Assembly: GCA_964625865.1 (NCBI GenBank)
Contig: CAZVEV010000378.1
Span: 1-5,128 of the forward strand
From: CAZVEV01 sp964625865
Lineage (GTDB): Bacteria; Planctomycetota; Phycisphaerae; SM23-33
DNA: 5,128 nt
Direction of reading: 5' to 3'
The notes beneath the pieces are model-generated. The model had not been told where the DNA came from and ran no database searches. It saw only the letters and a program-made list of their open reading frames with translations. Numbering within the stretch: position 1 is the stretch's first letter; the number at the start of each line of letters is the position of its first letter. Made by a program: the position numbers and the translations under genes. Below are positions 1 to 5,128 of the stretch, piece by piece.

Positions 1-1046
1 CGATCGTTCTCGTTGGCCGAATAGCCTTCATGGACGCGGAAGTAGCTGTACTTCTCGGCAGCGACCAGGAAGACCGCCAGGGGATAGGTTAAGGCGACAC
101 GGGCCTGGGCCTCGGACCCGACCTTGCCATGCCCCTCGTCGATGCCCATTCTGCTCTTGTTGCTCGGCGGCCTCAGTCCGGAGGTGAAGGCGATGATCTT
201 GCCGCTCCGGGCGGCCTTCTGCATGGCGGCGATTCCCTTGGCCACGTACTCCTCGTAGCCGGCCCTGCCCACGTTGTGGAAGAACCCCTCGAGATAGGAC
301 CCATCGAAGTAGTGCATGTACTCCAGCCCGGCGTCTTTGAAACGAGCCCTGATCACATTGGCGATCATCAGCTTGCCCGGGCCGATGGCCTCGCGGGTCT
401 GCTTCATCATCAGGTGGTAGCCCGCAAGCACGTTCTTCTTGGTGGCCGGGCCGATCTGCCGGGCCAGATAGCCCGGCTCGAGGGCCTTGATATTGCCGTC
501 CAGGAGGATCCCGTCGATCGCCGCATTGCGGGCCATATCGCGGCAGGCCAGCACCCACCACTCGCGCAACTTCGGATCAGAGAGGTCATAGGCCCGAACA
601 CGGCCACGTACGAGCTTGACGCTGCCCTTACTGTCCTTGAGAAAGGCACCCGGGATCCTATCGAGTTGCTTGTCGGCCTGGTAGCCGCCGTAGTGGACGA
701 GCACGTTGCGGTAGTAGAGGATCTTCGCCTCTGGGTTGACCTTCTTGACAGCCCGAGCCGCCACCAGCGTCCCAACCTCGACGGACCCATGGGTCTTGTA
801 GCCGTTGGCCTTCTCAAACGTGATCAGTGGGAACCGGGCAAGGAACTTGATTTCCTTCGGCGTAAAGGACGTGGCCTTCCGGACGTGCATGTACAGCGGA
901 ATGCGATCCCAACTGAATCGCGGATAGTGGCGCGTCCTGTTGCCGCGCGTCGTCTCAGCATCACGTGACGCGTCTTCCTTCTCTCCAGCCATTCCGCCAG
1001 CCGGCAGGCAGAGCAGCAATGCACAGGTCAGTATTCGTATCTCCAT
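1..1046 (-). CDS. Secreted putative glycoside hydrolase, stand-alone barrel (partial, 3' end outside window)
   Basis: I read 348 uninterrupted codons from the ATG at 1046 to the window edge. The start is supported by GAGGAGG 8 nt upstream. Residues 1-20 look like a signal peptide: short n-region with Arg4, hydrophobic ILTCALLLCLP, likely cleavage after GMA20. No proper lipobox is visible. The mature part, from HYPRFSW (40-46) on, aligns along its length with the C-terminal module of the neighbouring large gene. Shared landmarks are YPxFSW, the EK pair (E78), DPKLREWW against NPEFRDWW, DGILLD (D178, D183), GPGK followed by AN, a later Glu (E253), SGKI, and YSYF (333-336). By that alignment only about 50-60 codons are missing beyond the edge. 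The DG-hydrophobic-D strand motif and the later Glu fit a TIM-barrel glycosidase. From memory the family resembles Pfam's hypothetical glycosyl hydrolases (GHL15-like), which I could not check. The protein is probably exported to the periplasm or beyond. The substrate is unknown. Confidence 0.87.
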   Translation of the reverse strand, partial: MEIRILTCALLLCLPAGGMAGEKEDASRDAETTRGNRTRHYPRFSWDRIPLYMHVRKATSFTPKEIKFLARFPLITFEKANGYKTHGSVEVGTLVAARAVKKVNPEAKILYYRNVLVHYGGYQADKQLDRIPGAFLKDSKGSVKLVRGRVRAYDLSDPKLREWWVLACRDMARNAAIDGILLDGNIKALEPGYLARQIGPATKKNVLAGYHLMMKQTREAIGPGKLMIANVIRARFKDAGLEYMHYFDGSYLEGFFHNVGRAGYEEYVAKGIAAMQKAARSGKIIAFTSGLRPPSNKSRMGIDEGHGKVGSEAQARVALTYPLAVFLVAAEKYSYFRVHEGYSANEND

Positions 1047-1054
1047 GACAACGT

Positions 1055-1061
1055 CCTCCTC
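1055..1061 (-). promoter_or_regulatory. Shine-Dalgarno of the stand-alone barrel gene
   Basis: GAGGAGG on the minus strand lies 8 nt before the ATG at 1046. It fixes the start of a reading frame that is open to the window edge. Confidence 0.8.
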
Positions 1062-1106
1062 AACCGAGGCTTTCCAGATGGACACCGGCTCATGACCGTC
1101 GTGGGC

Positions 1107-1129
1107 CTATGTGATGATTCTATTGTGAT
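1107..1129. repeat. Short near-direct repeat CTATGTGAT / CTATTGTGAT
   Basis: On the plus strand CTATGTGAT (1107-1115) is followed by CTATTGTGAT (1120-1129). The copies differ by one inserted T and start 13 bp apart, in the spacer between the two enzyme genes. They overlap the possible -10 box, so they could be an operator, but repeats this short also arise by chance. Confidence 0.3.
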
Positions 1130-1144
1130 CTTTGGCTTCAACAA
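1117..1144 (-). promoter_or_regulatory. Possible sigma70-like promoter for the downstream barrel gene
   Basis: On the minus strand TTGTTG (1139-1144) and TAGAAT (1117-1122) are separated by 16 bp. The -10 matches the consensus at 5 of 6 positions, the -35 at only 3 of 6. Transcription from here would give a leader of roughly 60 nt before the ATG at 1046. A near-direct repeat overlaps the -10. The stretch is visibly more AT-rich than its surroundings. If it is inactive, the gene would depend on read-through from the large gene. Confidence 0.25.
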
Positions 1145-1157
1145 GCACTTGCTCCGC

Positions 1158-1176
1158 CCGATCGCGGCGGGATCGG
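1158..1176 (-). terminator. Small hairpin after the large gene, without a U-tract
   Basis: CCGATC (1158-1163) and GATCGG (1171-1176) are exact reverse complements around a 7-nt GC-rich loop. They lie about 20 nt past the TGA of the large gene in its direction of transcription. No T-run follows on the minus strand, so this is not a canonical intrinsic terminator. It could be an attenuating or mRNA-end-stabilising hairpin. The neighbouring GATCG repetition allows alternative pairings. Confidence 0.25.
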
Positions 1177-1195
1177 ATCGGTTGCCTCTTAATCG

Positions 1196-4100
1196 TCACC
1201 GCCAGGTGATTCTAGCCTTCCTTGTCTCGGTATTCACCCACACGCTGGCATGATCGAATTCACGGGTAAATTTCCATCCATTGGGAGTGGTACGCTGGTA
1301 AGCCCCCTTCGGGGGACCGAGCGGCTTCTTGAACTCGGGATAGTCAACCAGCGCGCCGGATGAAAGCTTCCAGCCCCAACTGTACATGAAATACGAGTAG
1401 GGCTGCGCCCCGATCAGATAGCACGCCAGAGCGAACTCCAACTTCTCCTTGGAGAGTCTGGGCATATTCGGCTTCAGGTTCCTTCGGCCTGTCCCCTCAA
1501 CGCCAAGGCGAAACACCGAGATCTTACCGGCTTTGGCATTCCTCAGCATTTCCTTCCACTCGAGCAGCAGGCTTTCCTTGCTGGACTTCACCGTCGCGTA
1601 GTTCTCGAACATGATCGCATCGCTCGCGGGATAGACGTATTTCGCATTGGCCGCATATGCGTTGTTCGCGAGCAGAATCTTGCCAGGGCCCATCCTCTTC
1701 TTGAGTGCGGCCATCATCACCCCCATGGCCTTCTCAATCTGGGCCTTCTTGCCCTTGCGGAGATTGACGGAACCGTGCATCTGATCAATGAAGGCGCCAT
1801 CGCAGCCGGAGTCCCTTACGCCCTTGGCAACCGTTTCGACCCACCAGTCGCGGAACTCCGGATTCAGTACATCAAAGCAAAACGCCCCATATCTATCGGC
1901 CAACTTGCCCGTTTTCGGGTGGATGATCAGGAACTGCTTGAGCTTCGGCTTCTTGTCGATGCGCTGCTTGGTGAAGTCCTTATTGTACGAGGTATATGGC
2001 CAGGCATAGGCGGCGTTAAAGTAGAACAACACCTTGATACCGGGATTAATCTTCTTGAAGGCCGCCGCTTCATGCTTGGCGCCCAGTTCAGCGGCCCCGA
2101 GTTGCCCCATTCCATGGGACTTCTCAATACAGAGAAACCCCGTTCGCTTGGCAATGAAACGCACTTGCTCTGGACGCAGCACACGATTCTTGTCTCCAAA
2201 CATGAAATAGCGCGGCGTGGTCTCCCAACTGAACTCAGGATAGAAGTCCTTGGGCACGAAGCGGCTTCCATCACTGATCAGCAGAGAACGATCATCCCGA
2301 CGCCCCATCTTCGAGACGTCCAGTGGCTCGATCCCCAAGGCCTTGGCGGGACTGCCCGGCCGGAAGCTGAAGTCGCCACGCGCAGGGTCCACAAAGCGAG
2401 GATCGCCAAAGCGACTTGCCTTCTCCTTGCCTGCCGCTCGCATCCTGCGAAGATGCGCGTCTACCCAATGCGGGTCTTTCGGGTGGTAGTAGAGGTTGTT
2501 ATCCATGTCCGTCTCGATGAGCTTAGGACCTCCGCCTCCGGTGCGCTTCCCGCGTCTCAGCCTTTCGGCATAGGCCTTGCCCCCTTTGGGATGAGACACG
2601 ATAATATTGCGCTGTGCCTTAGCCCCTGTCACTGGGGCCCATTCAAAGCTGATATAGCCAGATCTGGGCACGACGGCCGGCGCCACAATGAAATTGTTGA
2701 TGATATCGTTTACCCCCTTCGATGCGATTCCTGCAGCAAAGCCTCCGTTGTTGTACAGGACATTGCCATAGATGAGGGTCTCATGCTGGTCATCATCGCA
2801 ACGGATGGGTGCCGGCAGGGAATGCGCCCGATTATCGTGCACGTAGTTGTAGCGAATGATGTTCCCCGTCCCCGCGCCGGAGACATAGATGGCATTTCCA
2901 TCGGAGAGCAGCTGGACGGAATGCGAGATCTCATTGTATTCGAACAGGTTGTGCCGGGAATGAAGGTACTTCTCCCGGCGTTTCCAATTCGCGTAGCCTC
3001 CCCGCGCCCTTGCTGTGCTATCTTGGGCAATCTCGTGGCGGCGTACCGTCCTGCCACTCTCGCCGTCCAGGGCGCGACCAGGACTCACCCGGGTGGTGAT
3101 GAGCACCGCTGAGTAGCTACTACGGTGCAACTCGTTGTGGACGATTCGGTTGTGGCCGCTCTGCCAAGCCCAGAACCCCGGGGAGTGCCAGGTGATCTCA
3201 CTGAAGTGGTGAATATGGTTATTCTTGATGTCGTTATGATGATTGGCGTCTTTAGTACCAGGACCATAGCCTGCCAGGAGGATACCAGCCTCGCCCAAGT
3301 GGGCGAACTCAGAATTGATGACGCGATTGCGCTGGGCATGCAGGTCCATACGCACTCCCGAACCACCGGATGCGACAAAGCGACAGTTCGTGACCTGACA
3401 CTCTTCGGCCCCGCGGAATCGTAACAAGGCGGTAGGTCGATCGAACATATCCCAGTCATGCTGCATTCCCCAGCCCACACGGTTCTCGTCGCTTGTCCAG
3501 GCCCGGCGATCCGCATGGGAGAAGGTCAGTCCTGAAAAAGCTATGCCCCGGACGGGGGTGTCGGTCGGGCCATCATAGTCGATCTTCCCCTCCACCCGAA
3601 TCAATTCGGTCGTAGCTGGCGCCAGGATACCGCGAGGCGATCCATCCCGGGCAGGGTCAGAAGGCCACAGATAGATCTTCCGGGTCTTTGTATTGACTAC
3701 CCATTCCCCAGGTGTGTCCAGTCCCTCAAGGGCATTCTCAACCCACACGACTGAGGCCCCAGGGGTGTGAAGATATCGCGGCAATGGCCCCATCTGATAG
3801 GTCGCGGAGGCGCCAGTGGTGGCGACGCCGGCGGTCTCATCGACGGAGGCGAGCGGGAGCATGTTGATCACCCAGGCTCGACTTGGCCTTACCTGGATTT
3901 CCACGTCCCCCAAATTGTCCCAGTTCTTCAAGGCCCCCTTCGGAAAGTGCAGTGTCCGTGCAGTGCCCGGCTTGGTATAAGCGAATCCGGCATTTCGGGC
4001 GCGGTTCAGGCGACCACGGCTATCATAGAGCGTATAGAATCTCTTCATACCTTTCGGCATCTCAGCCACCCAGACCTTGCCAGCCGCTTTGGCAGGCAAC

Positions 4101-4552
4101 TCAGTGGGTGCCGATTCCAATCGTTTCCAGCCAGCAACAGGCACGCCCCCGCTTACAACCGGCTGCTCGCCCGGATGGGCCGCAAAGGTCAAGAAGGCCG
4201 GACCCGTCGTGTCACCGGCACCGTACTGTCCGAGTTTCACATCACCTGGCTTCGTGGGGGAACCGTCTTTGAGGCCCAACACCAGGGTTTGGCTTAGTTG
4301 ATGACGCCCCTTTCGAAGAATGACCTTGACCGGCTCGGTATTGCCTGCTCTTCGTAAGGCTCTGGCCGCCTCCACTGCCTCCGGAAGGGACCCGTAGGGT
4401 CTCGCCAGGGCGCCATCAGCCTGGGCACCCCCGTCGACAGACACATAGATGTCCACAGCATAGCTCTCATCCGCTACCGCAAAGACAACCAGTCCTATCA
4501 GACAGAGAACTACTATCCACTGTGCTCGCGAGAGGATACGTTGTGTTTCCAT
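1196..4552 (-). CDS. Secreted two-module enzyme: right-handed beta-helix (GH141-like) fused to a putative glycoside-hydrolase barrel
   Basis: The protein has 1118 aa from the ATG at 4552, chosen for GGAGGT 7 nt upstream. An in-frame ATG at 4576 has no ribosome-binding site. Residues 1-32 are a signal peptide (Arg5 and Arg9, hydrophobic core 12-27, likely cleavage after SYA32). From DIYVS the layout is that of carbohydrate-active beta-helix proteins: PYGSLPEAVEAAR, then GEQPVVSGG followed by GW (about 132-142), then about eight N-rich coils between 385 and 625, such as NRVINSEF, NRIVHNEL, NIIRYNYVH and TLIYGNVLYNN. The helix ends in a normal cap, DPRFVDP (717-723) and GSPAKALGI (733-741). A second domain then starts at FYPEFSW (770) and runs to the C-terminus. 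It carries EK (E810), NPEFRDWW, DGAFID (D918, D923), GPGK, FEN (E983) and YSYF, and matches the next gene. Candidate helix-module acids are D551 in SDGNAIY and D586-588. The N-terminal layout resembles GH141, from memory. The substrate is unknown, and a lyase or non-catalytic helix cannot be excluded. Confidence 0.92.
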   Translation of the reverse strand: METQRILSRAQWIVVLCLIGLVVFAVADESYAVDIYVSVDGGAQADGALARPYGSLPEAVEAARALRRAGNTEPVKVILRKGRHQLSQTLVLGLKDGSPTKPGDVKLGQYGAGDTTGPAFLTFAAHPGEQPVVSGGVPVAGWKRLESAPTELPAKAAGKVWVAEMPKGMKRFYTLYDSRGRLNRARNAGFAYTKPGTARTLHFPKGALKNWDNLGDVEIQVRPSRAWVINMLPLASVDETAGVATTGASATYQMGPLPRYLHTPGASVVWVENALEGLDTPGEWVVNTKTRKIYLWPSDPARDGSPRGILAPATTELIRVEGKIDYDGPTDTPVRGIAFSGLTFSHADRRAWTSDENRVGWGMQHDWDMFDRPTALLRFRGAEECQVTNCRFVASGGSGVRMDLHAQRNRVINSEFAHLGEAGILLAGYGPGTKDANHHNDIKNNHIHHFSEITWHSPGFWAWQSGHNRIVHNELHRSSYSAVLITTRVSPGRALDGESGRTVRRHEIAQDSTARARGGYANWKRREKYLHSRHNLFEYNEISHSVQLLSDGNAIYVSGAGTGNIIRYNYVHDNRAHSLPAPIRCDDDQHETLIYGNVLYNNGGFAAGIASKGVNDIINNFIVAPAVVPRSGYISFEWAPVTGAKAQRNIIVSHPKGGKAYAERLRRGKRTGGGGPKLIETDMDNNLYYHPKDPHWVDAHLRRMRAAGKEKASRFGDPRFVDPARGDFSFRPGSPAKALGIEPLDVSKMGRRDDRSLLISDGSRFVPKDFYPEFSWETTPRYFMFGDKNRVLRPEQVRFIAKRTGFLCIEKSHGMGQLGAAELGAKHEAAAFKKINPGIKVLFYFNAAYAWPYTSYNKDFTKQRIDKKPKLKQFLIIHPKTGKLADRYGAFCFDVLNPEFRDWWVETVAKGVRDSGCDGAFIDQMHGSVNLRKGKKAQIEKAMGVMMAALKKRMGPGKILLANNAYAANAKYVYPASDAIMFENYATVKSSKESLLLEWKEMLRNAKAGKISVFRLGVEGTGRRNLKPNMPRLSKEKLEFALACYLIGAQPYSYFMYSWGWKLSSGALVDYPEFKKPLGPPKGAYQRTTPNGWKFTREFDHASVWVNTETRKARITWR

Positions 4553-4559
4553 GGTGGAT

Positions 4560-4565
4560 ACCTCC
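4560..4565 (-). promoter_or_regulatory. Shine-Dalgarno that sets the start of the large gene
   Basis: GGAGGT on the minus strand, within AGGGAGGT, sits 7 nt before the ATG at 4552. The upstream in-frame ATG at 4576 is preceded by GCATTGA, with no purine-rich site. Starting at 4552 also puts the signal peptide at the very N-terminus. Confidence 0.85.
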
Positions 4566-4581
4566 CTGTCTGTCATTCAAT

Positions 4582-4587
4582 GCTATA
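4582..4587 (-). promoter_or_regulatory. Possible -10 element of the large gene
   Basis: TATAGC on the minus strand lies about 30 nt before the translation start, in a locally AT-rich stretch. The only -35-like hexamer, TTGGGA, is about 19 bp away, longer than optimal. If it is used, transcription would begin near the ATG at 4576, which again favours the start at 4552. This is a weak call. Confidence 0.2.
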
Positions 4588-4600
4588 CTTGTATCTGGAT

Positions 4601-5054
4601 TCCTGTCCCAAAGCTCACGTCATCTCTGGCCGGCCGCGGGCAGGAGCTTCACGCTTCGAATACCGGTGCCGATCAAGCACACACAAGAGGCCACCTCTAA
4701 TTCGCTGTTCTTGGACGAGAGCCCTTTACGCGTTGTTGCTTGTCAGACTGCAGACCAACCTTTGCCATGTTGAAGGGGACAAAGCCCAGCTTCAGCGCGG
4801 GTGACTCTGGCTTCAGCCGGGATTTCCCGGGTGGACTGTGGCCAACGACCACCATCGGCCTTTCTGATGATTGTAACGCCGATTCCATCATCCACAAGCA
4901 CGAACTCTGCTGAATGACAGGACAATCGGGCCGGTCGAGAAGCTCCTGCACTACGTCGGGGGCTGAGCTTGCGTGTGTCAGCTCGGGAGTCGGCGGGGCA
5001 CATCTGTGTATGGGGAGGTCCTTGGCGGCGATCCAGGACTGGCCAGGGGGGTGT
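4601..5054. other. Intergenic region with no convincing gene
   Basis: About 450 bp between the large gene and the candidate plus-strand gene. Reading frames of 80-114 codons occur on both strands. They overlap each other, lack good ribosome-binding sites, and give Arg/Ser/Cys/Pro-rich translations with no recognisable domain. I see no tRNA or rRNA. The region contains a perfect inverted repeat (4817-4830) and a duplicated GCTTCAGC (4789-4796 and 4810-4817). It would hold the divergent control signals if the gene at 5066 is real. Confidence 0.6.
4817..4830. repeat. Perfect inverted repeat CCGGGA-TT-TCCCGG
   Basis: Six-base arms are separated by two bases, so the site is too tight for a stable RNA hairpin but suits a dimeric DNA-binding protein. 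It lies about 265 bp upstream of the start of the large gene and about 235 bp upstream of the plus-strand candidate. The arms are GC-rich, so chance occurrence is quite possible. Confidence 0.3.
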
Positions 5055-5058
5055 GGAG
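5055..5058 (+). promoter_or_regulatory. Possible Shine-Dalgarno of the plus-strand candidate gene
   Basis: GGAG is placed 7 nt before the ATG at 5066, within GTGGAGTG. It is the main reason for choosing this ATG over in-frame GTG codons at 5051 and 5006. Confidence 0.4.
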
Positions 5059-5065
5059 TGACACG

Positions 5066-5128
5066 ATGACGGGTAAGGGTGCGGCAAACGTCCTGATCTA
5101 CGGACTCGATCCCGGGGTTGTCGAGTCT
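5066..5128 (+). CDS. Candidate N-terminus of a divergent gene, product unknown (partial)
   Basis: The 21 codons from the ATG at 5066 to the window edge are open and read MTGKGAANVLIYGLDPGVVE plus S. GGAG lies 7 nt upstream, and the frame has a stop at 4964-4966. The opening is protein-like: a polar start, then a hydrophobic NVLIYG strand followed by DPG. This could be the first strand and acidic loop of a Rossmann-like or response-regulator receiver domain, where similar VLLxGxDP openings occur. With 21 residues that is only a guess. If real, the gene is transcribed away from the two enzyme genes and could encode a regulator, or be unrelated. Confidence 0.42.
   Translation, partial: MTGKGAANVLIYGLDPGVVES

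Noticed and set aside
129..968. Plus-strand open frame of 279 codons
   Set aside because: Antisense to the partial barrel gene, which has a signal peptide, a strong Shine-Dalgarno and a clear paralogue next door.
28..1024. Minus-strand frames at 28-561, 410-817 and 824-1024
   Set aside because: Out-of-frame shadows of the partial barrel gene, with Arg/Pro/Ser-rich translations. The true frame needs no frameshift.
1775..3112. Plus-strand open frame of 445 codons
   Set aside because: It lies wholly antisense to the large, well-supported enzyme gene; its translation has no recognisable domain and no clear ribosome-binding site. A long antisense frame is expected opposite GC-rich codons.
4522..4804. 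Two overlapping plus-strand frames of 83 and 87 codons
   Set aside because: They begin inside the start of the large gene on the opposite strand, lack good ribosome-binding sites and look non-protein-like.
4872..4966. Short plus-strand stretch ending in ...TIGPVEKLLHYVGG and a TGA, looking like a gene remnant
   Set aside because: It is about 30 codons after an upstream in-frame TAA, without a start codon. Too short to distinguish from chance, and I recognise no parent protein.
4697..5087. Two overlapping minus-strand frames of 84 and 114 codons
   Set aside because: No ribosome-binding site, biased composition and no recognisable motif. I could not support either as a gene.
1..5128. CRISPR array, insertion sequence, tRNA or rRNA
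   Set aside because: No regularly spaced repeats, transposase-like frame, terminal inverted repeats or tRNA arms were found when reading both strands.

Overview
The window holds two secreted, putative carbohydrate-active enzymes on the minus strand. Each has a strong Shine-Dalgarno sequence and an N-terminal signal peptide. The DNA looks moderately GC-rich by eye. Large exported right-handed beta-helix proteins next to 'putative glycoside hydrolase' barrels are typical of polysaccharide-degrading bacteria of the Planctomycetota / Verrucomicrobiota / Kiritimatiellota type. This assignment is inferred from gene style; there is no marker gene in the window.

Layout, in minus-strand transcription order. 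(i) 4552-1196: a large protein of 1118 aa. It has a signal peptide, then a complete parallel beta-helix module whose N-terminal layout recalls GH141-like proteins, then a complete second module, a putative glycoside-hydrolase barrel. The translation start is moved 8 codons downstream of the longest reading frame because of a well-placed GGAGGT. (ii) 1195-1047: a 149-bp spacer with a small hairpin, a near-direct repeat and a possible promoter. (iii) 1046-1: the first 348 codons of a second secreted protein, cut by the window edge. It is a free-standing paralogue of the barrel module of the upstream gene.

Right of the large gene, 4577-5065 has no convincing gene on either strand. At 5066 a reading frame with a reasonable ribosome-binding site opens on the plus strand and runs off the window. 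If real, it is divergently transcribed from the enzyme genes.

Interpretation: the locus looks like part of a polysaccharide-utilisation region in which one barrel family occurs twice in a row, once fused to a beta-helix enzyme and once alone. The two copies keep the same candidate carboxylates (Glu in an E-K-x-x-G stretch, Asp in DG-x-x-x-D, and a later Glu), so both may be catalytic. The substrate cannot be read from the sequence.
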